A stretch of DNA of 41,187 nucleotides from Bacteroidetes bacterium GWF2_29_10. GTDB lineage: Bacteria; Bacteroidota; Bacteroidia; Bacteroidales; GWE2-29-8. Positions 8,169 to 18,424 of the stretch are shown piece after piece. The notes under the pieces were generated by a model. That model did not search any database. It had not been told where the DNA came from and was given only the letters and a program-made list of their open reading frames with translations. Where the stretch lies: the NCBI GenBank assembly GCA_001768555.1, contig MEOD01000020.1:1-41187 (forward strand). The letters run 5' to 3'. The translations under genes and the position numbers were made by a program. The first letter of the stretch is position 1, and each line of letters begins with the position of its first letter.

Positions 8169-11100
8169 ATGGTATTTCCAAAACTAACCAAGCTTAATAA
8201 CATTAAATTTGTTCTAAAAGTTCTAATAATTCTATTATCTAATGTAGCAACATTAAATGCGCAAACCCTCTTATTAAAGGATATTGAAATTTTTTATGGA
8301 GAATTAACACCTAAATTTAGGGGAGATGTTAATAGTTATAATCTAATAACGGCAGATATGCCTAATATAAATAATTATATTAGAATTACAACAAATAGCC
8401 CTAATCATAAAATAATTGTGAATGGGTTAAAATATAATTCTAATGAGTTGATTTATTTTAAAAGTATTAATAATATTATTAAGATAGAACTATTTGATGA
8501 AAACGAAAATTTTAATCAATATTATATATTTGTCAACAATATTAAACCAGAGCTGTTTAAAAATGATAGTAATTATAAAGTTACAGTAAGTTCAATTAAA
8601 TTATTTAGAGGAGGTATTGTCCCTAATTTTTTTGATAATGGGGGATCTATTTATGGACATAATAAAGACTCTATATTTGTTTCAAGAAATTTTGGTAGTT
8701 ATTGGGAATTCATATGTGTTATTCCTGATTCTTTTGGAACAATATCAAATGATGCAGCATTTTTTATAACAAAAGATAATAAAATAGTTACAGTAACAGA
8801 TAATGGGAGTATAATAGTATCAGACAAGACTCAAAAAAAATTCCAAAAAAAAGCATCTTTTTTTACTAATTCTAAACCTATTAACTCTCTAGGCTCTTCT
8901 ATGTATGATAGCATAATATTATTAGCATCTTATCGCAATCCCAATAACTTTTTGGAAGCATTTTACTCTGATGATAATGGCGAGACTTGGAATAAAATAC
9001 TTGAAGAGGCAAGGATAAAGGATGATCCTAGTAATTGTCACGTTCATGATATAAAGTATGACAAATATAGGCGTGCAATTACTTATGTATCTGGAGATGG
9101 ACCAAATTGTTCTTTGGGTTATTCTTATGACATGGGAAAAACTTGGAATTATTCTTATCAGAAAGAGTATATGTCAAAAAACAGGCAACAATTTGCTCAA
9201 ATAATTCCTTTTAAACATGGACTTATTTTAGGCTCTGATTTTAGACCTGATGGTTTGTATTATTTGCCACAAATTAATGACACAACGGGTGACGTTTTCA
9301 GAAAAGAACTTATAAGCCCATTATTAACAATAGATAATGCTGACAAATTAATAAGATTTTCTGTAAAAACAAATGAAATAAACGTAGGTGATAAAACAAT
9401 GGTACTTCTCCCTTGGACACATAAATCTCAAGTTTCCCCATATATTATTGACTCGACTCGACTTTGGGGTACTTTTAATGGAATAGAATGGTGGGAATTA
9501 TTTGTATGGAATGCTGATTGGAATAAAGGGAATTTAGCATTTGGATTTGATAATATTTTGGGGCCATATATTAATGATAAAAAAAATACTGTTTATGCTT
9601 CATTTTCAAATAGATATTTATTCAGAGCTGAATTAAATATTCCAATACCTAATATGCCAATATTAGATACTGACATAAAAGACGTAAACCCTATTATAAA
9701 ATGGGAAAGAGATAAATATGCAATAAAATATAAAATTGAAATTTCTAATGATTACGATTTTGATGATAAAATTTATGAAGATACTGCATTTTTAGGTAAT
9801 TATTTATTTTTTAAGGGATTTAAGCAAAATCATAAATATTGGATACGAATAAAAGCATCAGGCTTAAAATATGATTCGGATTGGTCAAAACCATTACATA
9901 TTACATTTGAAAAAAATCCTATATATAAACCATATTTTTACGAAGGAATAGATCCTATATGTAATGTAGAAAAGCCCATTGCTGATATAGAATTAAAATA
10001 TTGTTTAAATGATGTAGCAAAATCTTTAACTGCAATAGGAAACAACATTAAATGGTATGCATCATTAAATGACTCTGTGCCTTTGAAAGGCACAGATATA
10101 GCTATTACTAACAAAAGTGGGAATTATTTTTATTATGTAACTCAAATGGACTCTATAGGTGTTTGCGAAAGCGAGAAACTTGAAGTTCAAATAAAAGTAT
10201 TTGATTTACCTAAACTTGATACAATTGTAGTAAGACACAACATTTGTCATGAAAATAATGATGCTGAGATTAATATAGTTACTTCTAATAATTTTCTAAA
10301 ATATTATCTTAATAATACAAAAATAGAAGGATCTAATATATCTAATTTAGGAATAGGTGATTATGCATTAACAATAATTGATACAAATAATTGTTATGTA
10401 GAAAAAAAAGTAACTATAAATTCTGCATTCAAAATATCAAATGTAGAAAATGTAAAAATAACCAAAATCACAGAAAAGTCAATAATTATAAAATGGGACA
10501 AAAAATACAATAATACAACATTGTTAAGATATAAAATAAAAGATAATAATAATAATTGGAGCTATTTATTATTTTACAATAAAGAGGATAGCACTAGGAT
10601 TAATTATCTAAATCCTTCAACAAGTTATGAAATTCAGATTCAAAATATTGTAGATAAAGATATTTATTCTTGTCTAACTACCTATTATTTCAAAACTCTT
10701 AGTGAAGAAAACAATAATTGTGCGATTGTAAATACAATAAATTATAATAAAGAAAAAAACACATTATTTTGGAATAAAAATCCTAATGCTAGCTTATATA
10801 TGCTAAGAATCAAAGAAAAAAATAGGAATAATTGGAAATATTATAATATAGAAAAAGACACGAGCATTTATCTAAATAATATAATTCAAGGACAAGTTTA
10901 CGAAGTTCAAATAAGAACATATTGTGATTTATTTTACAAAGATTTCAGTAATATTTATGAGTTTAAAAGTATTGACAAATGTCCTGTAAACAATGGTCTT
11001 GAAACTATAGACATAGGTACAACTGAAGCTGTATTAAAATGGGAAGGGATGGGATATAATAATAAATATCTTGTTAGATGGAAATCCATAGAAGAAAATA

Positions 11101-11579
11101 CATGGAATTATATATGGGAAAATGGTTATGAAGACAGAGTGCAAATAGGCTGTGTTCATTGTAATGAAATAGATAAATTAAAAAAAAATACTGTTTATGA
11201 ATGGCAAATTTCTAATTTTTGCAATATAGAATTAACACATTTTTCTTCTTTTTCAAACACACAAACATTCAAAACAAAAGATGAAGACAATAAATCTCTT
11301 AATGCTAGCAAATCTAAGTCTTTTGAAAACAATCTTAATGATATTATTAATGTGTATTCTTTTGGAAAGAACTTAAAACTTGAAACTTATTTTAACAACA
11401 ACAAACAAGTAAAAATAACTGTTTTTGATAATTTAGGAAAAGAATTTACTTCAAAAACTTTAAACATAGACAAGTCATACTATTGTTGTGATTTATTTGC
11501 GATATCAAAAGCAGGTGTTTATATCGTTAAAGTTGAATATGAAAATATTTTAAAGAATTTTAAAGTTTTAATACTATAA
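8169..11579 (+). CDS. T9SS-secreted protein with Asp-box propeller and fibronectin type III domains
   Basis: 1136 residues. Signal peptide about 1-32 (cleavage after LNA). The N-terminal third resembles a sialidase/BNR-type beta-propeller: Asp-box-like motifs 'SRNFGSYWEF' (about 171), 'SDDNGETWNKI' (about 266) and 'SYDMGKTWNYS' (about 318). Fibronectin type III-like domains follow at about 494-580, 760-842, 850-935 and 938-1035, recognisable by 'I-I-K-W' and 'Y-E-I/V-Q-I' strands. The last 75 or so residues ('LKLETYFNNNKQVKITVFDNLG') form a T9SS type A-like sorting domain. Catalytic activity is not shown; Asp boxes are structural. It heads a cluster with the FG-GAP protein 22 nt downstream, and is preceded by the ECF-like promoter at 8113. 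Confidence 0.8.
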   Translation: MVFPKLTKLNNIKFVLKVLIILLSNVATLNAQTLLLKDIEIFYGELTPKFRGDVNSYNLITADMPNINNYIRITTNSPNHKIIVNGLKYNSNELIYFKSINNIIKIELFDENENFNQYYIFVNNIKPELFKNDSNYKVTVSSIKLFRGGIVPNFFDNGGSIYGHNKDSIFVSRNFGSYWEFICVIPDSFGTISNDAAFFITKDNKIVTVTDNGSIIVSDKTQKKFQKKASFFTNSKPINSLGSSMYDSIILLASYRNPNNFLEAFYSDDNGETWNKILEEARIKDDPSNCHVHDIKYDKYRRAITYVSGDGPNCSLGYSYDMGKTWNYSYQKEYMSKNRQQFAQIIPFKHGLILGSDFRPDGLYYLPQINDTTGDVFRKELISPLLTIDNADKLIRFSVKTNEINVGDKTMVLLPWTHKSQVSPYIIDSTRLWGTFNGIEWWELFVWNADWNKGNLAFGFDNILGPYINDKKNTVYASFSNRYLFRAELNIPIPNMPILDTDIKDVNPIIKWERDKYAIKYKIEISNDYDFDDKIYEDTAFLGNYLFFKGFKQNHKYWIRIKASGLKYDSDWSKPLHITFEKNPIYKPYFYEGIDPICNVEKPIADIELKYCLNDVAKSLTAIGNNIKWYASLNDSVPLKGTDIAITNKSGNYFYYVTQMDSIGVCESEKLEVQIKVFDLPKLDTIVVRHNICHENNDAEINIVTSNNFLKYYLNNTKIEGSNISNLGIGDYALTIIDTNNCYVEKKVTINSAFKISNVENVKITKITEKSIIIKWDKKYNNTTLLRYKIKDNNNNWSYLLFYNKEDSTRINYLNPSTSYEIQIQNIVDKDIYSCLTTYYFKTLSEENNNCAIVNTINYNKEKNTLFWNKNPNASLYMLRIKEKNRNNWKYYNIEKDTSIYLNNIIQGQVYEVQIRTYCDLFYKDFSNIYEFKSIDKCPVNNGLETIDIGTTEAVLKWEGMGYNNKYLVRWKSIEENTWNYIWENGYEDRVQIGCVHCNEIDKLKKNTVYEWQISNFCNIELTHFSSFSNTQTFKTKDEDNKSLNASKSKSFENNLNDIINVYSFGKNLKLETYFNNNKQVKITVFDNLGKEFTSKTLNIDKSYYCCDLFAISKAGVYIVKVEYENILKNFKVLIL

Positions 11580-11601
11580 AAAAATATCTTTGGCTTTAAT
11601 T

Positions 11602-13842
11602 ATGAGCCGATTATTTTTCATTTTCATATTATTAAATATTTTTTCTATAAAATTAGTATTCTGTCAGAACATTAGTTATTACTATACTTTTAATTATAAT
11701 GACTCAATTGAAGTATACGACTCTACTGGCAATAAATTAGACTTTCCATGGACAGGGGGAATGAATTTTTGCCAATTTTCTGAAATTGATTTAGATGGAG
11801 ATGGGAATAATGATTTATTTGTTTTTGACAGGTATGGAAATAGAATACTTACATTTTTAAAAAAAGATGGTAACCTAATTTTCGCGCCAGAGTATATACA
11901 TTTGTTTCCTGAATTAAAATACATTGCTCTTTTAAGGGATTATGATTTAGACGGAGATATGGATATTTTTTCGTATGGATATACAGGCATATCTGTTTAC
12001 AAAAACTTAATGAAGCAAACAGGAAAGTTGCAATTTGAATTAAAAACGAATCAATTATTATCTGACTATAATGGGATGCTCTTAAATTTATTTGTTACTT
12101 ATGCTGATATTCCTGCAATAATAGATATAGATGATGATGGGGATTTAGATATTGTTGCGTTTTCGGTATTAGCAGACAAACTCTATTTGCATAAAAATGT
12201 TTCCATTGAGAAATATGGAGTTCCTGATAGTTTAGAATATATTGTAGCAAATGATTTTTGGGGAGATATATGCGAAGGGCAAGATAATAACGAAATAATT
12301 TTTGGCTCAAATTGCAATAATAAAAAACAATTAAAAGCAGACAATCAAATAAATCATGTAGGCTCCACTGTAACTATTTACGATTTCAACGGAGATGGGA
12401 AGAAAGACTTATTACTAGGCGACGTTGATTATCCTAATATTGTTTTATTAACTAATGAAACTGATAATATTAATGCAAAAATGTCAAAAACAATTGATTA
12501 TAAGTTTCCAAACAATAATAATCCTATTGACATATATTCTAATCCTGCTTGTTATATTCTTAATGTAGATAGCGACAGTTTAAAAGATTTATTAGTTTGT
12601 GCTTCTGATGGGGCTAGTATGAAAAATAATAACAAAATTTATTATTATAAAAATACAGGGACAAATAATATTCCATCTTATAACCTACAAAGCAAACAAT
12701 TTTTATTAGACAAAACTATTGACGTTGGAGAGGGTTCTTTCCCTGTTTCTTATGATATTAACAATGATGGATTAATTGATTTATTTATAAGTAATTCAGG
12801 ATTGCATAGGGAGTCTTATTTAGACAGCAATTCTATTCTACATTCTGTTTTTTATTCAACTATTTCGTTCTATAAAAACATTGGAACCAAAGCAAACCCT
12901 GCATTCAAATTAATAACCAAAGACTTTGCCAACTTGTCATTGCATGAAGATTTAATAAATGCTTATCCTGCTTTTGGAGATATAGACAATGATGGTAAAG
13001 CCGAATTAATTATTGGGGACTTAAAAGGAACTATTGACTTATATAAAAATACAGGCACAATTACAAACCCAAATTATCAACTTATTGAACAAAATTGGAT
13101 TAAATCAAGTAATTTATCTTCATACAGAAACCTAACGCCTGCATTTTGTGATTTCAATTCTGATGGTGTATTAGATTTAATTATTGGAAACAAAAACGGA
13201 ACGTTTCTTTATTTTAAAAATAAAGGAACTAAAAGTAACCCTGTATTTGAATTGCAATCATCTAAATTTGGAAATATATCAACCGTTGACACTGATTACT
13301 CTTACTTTGGATACTCAGTCCCTTGTATCATTAAGGATGAGAATAAAAATAAAATATTTTCAGGAAGTTATTCAGGCAATATATATGCTTTTAATATAAT
13401 TAACGATATAAATGATGGATTAGTTGAGCCTGACACATTTTTTATAGCCAACAAAATCAATGGTTATCAAAGCTCTATTGCACTCTATGATTTTGACAAT
13501 AATGGCTTTTTGGATATGATTATTGGCAATTATGCAGGCGGAGTAAATTATTATAAAGGCATAAAAAACGTTAAGCAAAACATAAAAAAAACGGATATCA
13601 ATAATTGTCAAATAAGCTTATTTCCAAATCCTGCAACAACAGATATCTTTGTAAAGTCCAATTTAAATTCAACCATACATTATGAAATAATTAACCTAAT
13701 GGGTGAAATTATAAAAAAAGGGGACATTAATTCTTCTCAAAATAAAATTAATATATTAAATTTGCAAATAGGAATATACATAATTAAACTATATTCCAAT
13801 GAAACAAAAGGAATCTTATTTAAAAAATTAATTATCATATAA
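11602..13842 (+). CDS. T9SS-secreted FG-GAP/VCBS-repeat propeller protein
   Basis: About 746 residues from the ATG at 11602. A TTG at 11590 in frame would add four residues but gives a less natural signal peptide than 'MSRLFFIFILLN'. At least nine calcium-binding D-x-D-x-D/N-G motifs mark integrin-type FG-GAP blades, for example 'DLDGDGNNDLF' (about 63), 'DYDLDGDMDIF', 'IDDDGDLDIV', 'DFNGDGKKDLL', 'DINNDGLIDLF', 'DIDNDGKAELI', 'DFNSDGVLDLI' and 'DFDNNGFLDMI' (about 630). 'YKNTGT' segments link the blades. The final 75 residues ('LFPNPATTDIFV' onward) are a type A T9SS sorting domain. It probably forms a surface or secreted beta-propeller. Ligand unknown. Likely co-transcribed with both flanking genes: 22 nt after the gene upstream and 2 nt before the one downstream. 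Confidence 0.87.
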   Translation: MSRLFFIFILLNIFSIKLVFCQNISYYYTFNYNDSIEVYDSTGNKLDFPWTGGMNFCQFSEIDLDGDGNNDLFVFDRYGNRILTFLKKDGNLIFAPEYIHLFPELKYIALLRDYDLDGDMDIFSYGYTGISVYKNLMKQTGKLQFELKTNQLLSDYNGMLLNLFVTYADIPAIIDIDDDGDLDIVAFSVLADKLYLHKNVSIEKYGVPDSLEYIVANDFWGDICEGQDNNEIIFGSNCNNKKQLKADNQINHVGSTVTIYDFNGDGKKDLLLGDVDYPNIVLLTNETDNINAKMSKTIDYKFPNNNNPIDIYSNPACYILNVDSDSLKDLLVCASDGASMKNNNKIYYYKNTGTNNIPSYNLQSKQFLLDKTIDVGEGSFPVSYDINNDGLIDLFISNSGLHRESYLDSNSILHSVFYSTISFYKNIGTKANPAFKLITKDFANLSLHEDLINAYPAFGDIDNDGKAELIIGDLKGTIDLYKNTGTITNPNYQLIEQNWIKSSNLSSYRNLTPAFCDFNSDGVLDLIIGNKNGTFLYFKNKGTKSNPVFELQSSKFGNISTVDTDYSYFGYSVPCIIKDENKNKIFSGSYSGNIYAFNIINDINDGLVEPDTFFIANKINGYQSSIALYDFDNNGFLDMIIGNYAGGVNYYKGIKNVKQNIKKTDINNCQISLFPNPATTDIFVKSNLNSTIHYEIINLMGEIIKKGDINSSQNKINILNLQIGIYIIKLYSNETKGILFKKLIII

Positions 13843-13844
13843 AA

Positions 13845-14990
13845 ATGCGACAACGATATTATCTTTATTTGCTGCTACTTTTTATATTTCTTACTCCTTT
13901 TTTTATGAAGTTATTATGGGTAATTCAAAAAGAACGACCGCTAAGCATTTTTGTTTATGACAAAACTGTTCTTAATAACAATTGCGTGGAGCATCAATGT
14001 TTCTATTGGATATTAAATCAATATAAATTCACAAAGAATGATAATGAGTTATATGATTACAAAAAAGACTATTTTGGTTTTTTCCCAAAAGATAATTTCA
14101 AATATGAAATAAAAGATCTTAATCATTTTAAAGCAAAACAAATAGACAGCATTGTTGATAAATATGATGTTTTATTTCTTTCGGATAATTATGGCATTTA
14201 CGAAGAAGAGTGGACAAAAAAACAAATAGACAACAACAAATCTTCGCTGATATATGGTGGTTTAAGCAAAAATGATGTTTTATTTATTAAGAAAATGATT
14301 AATAAAGGTAATTTAGTTATTGGGGAACACAACTTATTTGGATCGCCCACAAAAACTAAAGAAACTAAAGAAACTGAAAATTTGTTCGGATTAGAATGGA
14401 CAGGTTGGAATGGACGATATTTTGAAAAATTGGATACAACAAACAATCCAGACCTTCCTAAATGGGTTGTTAAAAAATATATGGAACAAAACAATAATGG
14501 TTGGAACTTCAAAAAAGGAGGAATCATTTATATAAACGTAAATGGGAAAATAGTTATTCTAGATAAAAACTGTCTAAAAACAAGACTTCCTATTATTGTT
14601 AGCTCTAAAAAAATGATGGAACAATACAATGTGCCTGAACAATTAAAATACGTTTATTGGTTTGAAATAAATAAAAACATTTCTAATCCTGAAATACTTG
14701 CAGAATTATATGTTAACACTAATGAAAAAGGCGACTCTATTCTTAACAAAAATGGAATTCCTAAATACTTCCCAATAATATTCAAAAATTATAACGAATC
14801 TATTAAAACATACTATATTGCAGCTGATTTTTCCGATAATAAAGTTAAAACATCTTTTTCAAAAATGAAAGGCATAAAAACATTTAAATATTTCTTTAAA
14901 AGCATTAACAATCATTCTGACCCAAGAAACTTATTTTGGTATTATTACGAACCATTCATTTCTAGGATATTATTAGATTATTCGAATTAA
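13845..14990 (+). CDS. Membrane-anchored protein of unknown function
   Basis: 381 residues. I do not recognise the family. One N-terminal membrane segment (about residues 5-26, preceded by Arg) suggests an inner-membrane anchor with a periplasmic body. The part around 'YDVLFLSDNYGIY', then 'IKKMINKGNLVIGEHNLFGSPT', recalls the Rossmann-like core of glutamine-amidotransferase or ThuA-type folds (a strand with D at its end, then a helix, then 'L-V-I-x-E'), but I see no nucleophile elbow, so this is only a fold guess. It starts 2 nt after the FG-GAP gene stops, so translation is likely coupled. It carries no T9SS domain, which sets it apart from the two upstream cargo proteins. Confidence 0.6.
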   Translation: MRQRYYLYLLLLFIFLTPFFMKLLWVIQKERPLSIFVYDKTVLNNNCVEHQCFYWILNQYKFTKNDNELYDYKKDYFGFFPKDNFKYEIKDLNHFKAKQIDSIVDKYDVLFLSDNYGIYEEEWTKKQIDNNKSSLIYGGLSKNDVLFIKKMINKGNLVIGEHNLFGSPTKTKETKETENLFGLEWTGWNGRYFEKLDTTNNPDLPKWVVKKYMEQNNNGWNFKKGGIIYINVNGKIVILDKNCLKTRLPIIVSSKKMMEQYNVPEQLKYVYWFEINKNISNPEILAELYVNTNEKGDSILNKNGIPKYFPIIFKNYNESIKTYYIAADFSDNKVKTSFSKMKGIKTFKYFFKSINNHSDPRNLFWYYYEPFISRILLDYSN

Positions 14991-15025
14991 CAACATTTTT
15001 ATTGCTTGGATTATATTTTTTAGTT

Positions 15026-15055
15026 CTGGCTATAATAAAAAAGATATTAATTTTG
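15026..15055 (+). promoter_or_regulatory. Probable leuS promoter
   Basis: TAATTTTG (15048-15055) matches TAnnTTTG. A near -33 element, CTG instead of TTG, lies 19 nt upstream (15026-15028). The predicted start near 15062 leaves a leader of about 30 nt. Confidence 0.45.
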
Positions 15056-15090
15056 TAATCTGAAAATGTTAATTAATAAACTTTATATAA

Positions 15091-17865
15091 ATGGAATATC
15101 ATCATAGAGAAATTGAGAAGAAATGGCAAAAATACTGGGAAGACAATCAAGTTTTTAAAACCGATATAGATAATAATAAACCAAAATATTATGTGCTTGA
15201 CATGTTTCCATACCCATCTGGAGCGGGACTACACGTGGGACACCCTCTAGGTTACATTGCTTCAGACATATTCTCTAGATATAAAAAATTAAAGGGGTTT
15301 AATGTTTTGCACCCTATGGGATTTGACGCATTTGGCCTACCTGCAGAGCAGTATGCCATACAAACTGGTCAACATCCCGAAATTACAACAATGCAAAACA
15401 TAAAAAGATACAAAGAACAACTTGCTAAAATTGGATTTTCTTTCGATTGGACTAGAGAAGTCCTTACCTGTGCTCCAGAATATTACAAATGGACTCAATG
15501 GGTATTTTTGAAAATGTTCGACTCTTGGTATAACAAGCAAACAGATAAAGCAGAGCCATTACAAAACCTTATTTCCATATTTGAAAAAAATGGAAACCAT
15601 GAGGTTAATGCACATCATGGTTGCAAAATAAAATTCTCTGCCGAGCAATGGAAAAACTTTAATGAAAAACAACAACAAGAAATTCTTTTAGATTACCGCT
15701 TAGCTTATTTATCAAACACAATGGTAAACTGGTGCCCTCAACTAGGAACAGTTTTAGCTAATGACGAAGTAAAAGATGGGTTTTCTGAGCGAGGAGGATT
15801 CCCTGTTGTAAGAAAAGAAATGAAACAATGGGCTTTGCGCATTACTGCATACAACGAAAGATTATTAAATGATTTAGATGAATTAGATTGGTCTGACTCC
15901 TTAAAAGAAGTTCAACGTAATTGGATTGGAAAATCTCAAGGTGCTATTATAGATTTTAATATTGAAAACAACAATAATATATTAAAGGTTTTCACAACTC
16001 GCCCAGACACAATATTTGGAGTAGGATTCATGGTTGTTGCTCCCGAACATCAATTAGTGCTAGAGATTACCACAAAAGAACAGAAAGAGAAAGTTTTAGA
16101 ATACATTGAATTTACAAAAAATAAAACAGAAAGAGAACGCCAATCGGAAGTGAAAAACATTAGTGGTGTATTTACTGGAGCATATGTAATACATCCTTTT
16201 TCTGGCGAAAAAATCCAAATATGGATTTCTGAATATGTACTTGGAGGGTATGGAACTGGGGCTATAATGGCTGTCCCTGCTCACGATAGCAGAGACTATG
16301 CTTTTGCTAAGCATTTTAATCTTCCCATAAAAGAAGTTGTTGCTGGAGGGGACATTTCTATTGAAGCATATGAAACCAAAGAAGGAACTATTATTAATTC
16401 CGATTTTATAAATGGATTAAAAGTAAAAGATGCTATTTCTAAAATACTACAAAAAGTCGAAGAGAAAAAAATTGGGTTTGCTCAAATAAATTACCGTTTA
16501 AGAGATGCAATATTCAGCAGACAAAGATATTGGGGCGAACCATTCCCTATATATTTTAAAGACGAAATGCCATACCCTATTGATCTTGATAAATTACCTT
16601 TAGAACTTCCAGAAGTTGACGCGTATCTGCCTACAGATAGAGGAGAACCTCCGCTTGCTAGAGCCAAAAATTGGAAATACAAAAATGAATTCCATTTTGA
16701 AGCAAGTACTATGCCTGGATTTGCTGGCTCTTCGGCTTACTATCTTCGTTATATGGATCCTAAAAATGGAAAACAACTCGTTAGCAAAGAAGCCAATGAA
16801 TACTGGAAAAATGTAGACTTATACATTGGAGGTGCAGAGCATGCAACAGGACATTTAATATATTCTCGTTTCTGGAACAAGTTTCTTTTTGACTATGGAT
16901 TGGTTTGCGAAAAAGAACCTTTCAAAAAATTAATTAATCAAGGAATGATACAAGGCGTTTCTTCTTTTGTATATAGAATAAACAATACTAACATTTTCGT
17001 ATCTAAAAATAAGCTTAGACCTGATATGGAGTATTCTGCTTTACACGTTGATGTTAGCTTTGTTAAAAATAATATACTTAATATAGAAGAGTTTAAAAAA
17101 TGGAGACCTGAATTTACTAATGCACAATTTCCTGTTGAATATTTAGAAGATAATGAAAATTACATATGTGGTTCAGAAGTTGAAAAGATGTCTAAATCTA
17201 AGTATAATGTAGTTAATCCTGACGAGTTAATTGATAAATATGGCGCAGATACTTTCAGATTGTATGAAATGTTTCTTGGCCCAATTGAAATGCACAAACC
17301 TTGGGATACTAATGGAATTGAAGGTGTGGCTAGATTTATTCGAAAATATTGGAGACTATTTCATAACGAAACTGGGTTTGATATCTCTGATGAAAAACCA
17401 AATAGCAAAGAACTAAAAATACTCCATAAAACAATAAAGAAAATAACCGAAGACATCGAAAAACTATCTCTAAACACATCTGTTAGCTCATTTATGATAT
17501 GTGTTAACGAATTAACTGATCTAAAATGCAATAAAAGAGAAATACTAATGGCTCTTAATACCCTATTAAGTCCTTTTGCTCCATATATAACAGAAGAGTT
17601 ATGGCATAAAGATGGAAATAATGACTCTATTACTAAAGCCAATTATCCTGAGTTTAATTCTAATTATCTTGTAGAAAATACTTTTGTTTATCCTGTATCG
17701 TTTAATGGGAAACTAAAATTCAAATTAGAAATACCTAACGAAATGTCAGAACAAGAAATAAACAAAATACTAATAGAGAATGAAGAATTCATAAAACATT
17801 TAGCTGATAAAGTTACTAAAAAAATAATAATTGTTAAAGGTAAAATAATCAATATTGTAATTTGA
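15091..17865 (+). CDS. leuS: Leucyl-tRNA synthetase
   Basis: 924 residues, normal for bacterial LeuRS. It charges tRNA-Leu with leucine in the cytoplasm. The class I HIGH motif appears as 'HVGH' near residues 47-50 in '[16 protein letters not shown]', and KMSKS is complete in '[16 protein letters not shown]' near 697-712. The CP1 editing domain is present ('[10 protein letters not shown]' and '[19 protein letters not shown]', with the editing Asp). An extra stretch around 625-685 ('[15 protein letters not shown]' onward) before KMSKS is a variable insert. The start ATG begins the conserved N-terminus '[16 protein letters not shown]'. The gene has its own promoter-like element and is followed by a structured segment. 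Confidence 0.98.
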   Translation: MEYHHREIEKKWQKYWEDNQVFKTDIDNNKPKYYVLDMFPYPSGAGLHVGHPLGYIASDIFSRYKKLKGFNVLHPMGFDAFGLPAEQYAIQTGQHPEITTMQNIKRYKEQLAKIGFSFDWTREVLTCAPEYYKWTQWVFLKMFDSWYNKQTDKAEPLQNLISIFEKNGNHEVNAHHGCKIKFSAEQWKNFNEKQQQEILLDYRLAYLSNTMVNWCPQLGTVLANDEVKDGFSERGGFPVVRKEMKQWALRITAYNERLLNDLDELDWSDSLKEVQRNWIGKSQGAIIDFNIENNNNILKVFTTRPDTIFGVGFMVVAPEHQLVLEITTKEQKEKVLEYIEFTKNKTERERQSEVKNISGVFTGAYVIHPFSGEKIQIWISEYVLGGYGTGAIMAVPAHDSRDYAFAKHFNLPIKEVVAGGDISIEAYETKEGTIINSDFINGLKVKDAISKILQKVEEKKIGFAQINYRLRDAIFSRQRYWGEPFPIYFKDEMPYPIDLDKLPLELPEVDAYLPTDRGEPPLARAKNWKYKNEFHFEASTMPGFAGSSAYYLRYMDPKNGKQLVSKEANEYWKNVDLYIGGAEHATGHLIYSRFWNKFLFDYGLVCEKEPFKKLINQGMIQGVSSFVYRINNTNIFVSKNKLRPDMEYSALHVDVSFVKNNILNIEEFKKWRPEFTNAQFPVEYLEDNENYICGSEVEKMSKSKYNVVNPDELIDKYGADTFRLYEMFLGPIEMHKPWDTNGIEGVARFIRKYWRLFHNETGFDISDEKPNSKELKILHKTIKKITEDIEKLSLNTSVSSFMICVNELTDLKCNKREILMALNTLLSPFAPYITEELWHKDGNNDSITKANYPEFNSNYLVENTFVYPVSFNGKLKFKLEIPNEMSEQEINKILIENEEFIKHLADKVTKKIIIVKGKIINIVI

Positions 17866-18237
17866 TATTTTATCTTTTAGCTAACGTCTATTTTAGACGT
17901 TTCTACAAATATTTTAAATAGTGTTAGCTGAAAAAGTCAGCAGTTATATTTATAATAAATTTTATTTTTTTGTAGTAAATTATCTTTTACAAAAAATACG
18001 AGATAAAAATAACAGCAATAAAAAAAAATCTTGCTAAACTTAACTAGATTAATCACAAGGAATGTAAAAACATAAAAAAATTCTGATGTTTTTTTGTCGT
18101 TTAACTCTAAATATTATTCAAGCCATACTTAGTTTTACCTTGTCCAAATTTGATTTATTTGAAACAGTTTCTTGTCTTTCTTTTAATTTCATTTGAACGG
18201 ATTTTTCGTGTCCTAAATAAAATTATTAGAAATAAAA
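17866..18237 (+). other. Non-coding region after leuS
   Basis: This gap holds the nested inverted repeat at 17875-17934 and a small hairpin just after it (GCTGA AAAAG TCAGC, 17927-17941). From about 17945 to the his promoter I see only AT-rich sequence without a convincing gene. Confidence 0.6.
17875..17934 (+). terminator. Nested inverted repeat after leuS, possible terminator or degenerate hairpin repeat
   Basis: A perfect 7-bp hairpin AACGTCT-ATTTT-AGACGTT (17883-17901) sits inside an outer pairing of TTTTAGCTAAC (17875-17885) with GTTAGCTGAAAA (17923-17934). The two share AAC, so they are partly exclusive. Reading the other strand gives GTAGAAACGTCT..., resembling the GTAG-type hairpin repeats near 38.7 kb. 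It lies 10 nt after the leuS stop, but no good T-run follows, so terminator function is only possible. Confidence 0.45.
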
Positions 18238-18267
18238 TTGGTAATAAAATAATAAATTGTATTTTTG
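18238..18267 (+). promoter_or_regulatory. his operon promoter
   Basis: TTG (18238-18240), 19 nt, then TATTTTTG (18260-18267), a perfect match to the Bacteroidota -33/-7 pattern. Transcription would start near 18272, about 15 nt ahead of the leader peptide ATG. Confidence 0.7.
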
Positions 18268-18287
18268 CAAAAAGTTTATTGAAATTA

Positions 18288-18350
18288 ATGAAAAATAAAT
18301 CTATATTAAATCATGTTCATCATCATCATGTAAAATTGCATGGGTGGTAA
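18288..18350 (+). CDS. hisL: Histidine leader peptide of the his operon
   Basis: A 20-codon frame from the ATG at 18288 to TAA at 18348. It ends HVHHHHVKLHGW, with six CAT histidine codons, four of them in a row (18318-18329). A longer frame opens in phase at 18150, but the predicted promoter lies inside it, so the short form is preferred. It works as a sensor: scarce His-tRNA stalls the ribosome on the CAT run, leaving the antiterminator arm (18342-18352) free, whereas completion to the stop codon covers that arm and lets the terminator at 18387-18424 form. The stop codon itself lies in the antiterminator arm. The name hisL is used by analogy with enteric bacteria. Confidence 0.85.
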   Translation: MKNKSILNHVHHHHVKLHGW

Positions 18351-18399
18351 GCATTTTGTATAGTAACAAAATATTAAATTAAGCGGAGGCTTACCATCT
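18342..18399 (+). promoter_or_regulatory. Antiterminator pairing of the his attenuator
   Basis: GGGTGGTAAGC (18342-18352, overlapping the end of the leader frame) can pair over 11 positions (nine Watson-Crick, two G-U) with GCTTACCATCT (18389-18399). That segment contains most of the 5' arm of the terminator. TGGTAAGC occurs twice, here and in the terminator's 3' arm, so both compete for the same partner, as attenuation requires. Confidence 0.8.
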
Positions 18400-18424
18400 T
18401 AAAAAGTGGTAAGCCTTTTTTTTT
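18387..18424 (+). terminator. Attenuator terminator ahead of hisG
   Basis: AGGCTTACCA (18387-18396) pairs perfectly over 10 bp with TGGTAAGCCT (18407-18416). It is followed directly by a run of T (18416-18424), a textbook intrinsic terminator. It stands 22 nt upstream of the hisG ATG, so it must be bypassed for the operon to be expressed. Confidence 0.9.

Noticed and set aside
14198-14527. Antisense frame of 109 codons opposite the unknown membrane-anchored gene
   Set aside because: It is a shadow of the plus-strand gene, with no export signal or family similarity. Other long antisense frames (for example 18491-18856) were rejected for the same reason.
18312-18341. Poly-histidine stretch as a cloning tag or vector contamination
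   Set aside because: It lies in a natural leader with promoter, antiterminator and terminator directly ahead of hisG, and no vector sequence is seen.
18150-18350. A 66-residue protein ending in the His run
   Set aside because: The promoter at 18238-18267 is inside this frame, so the 20-codon leader from 18288 fits better.
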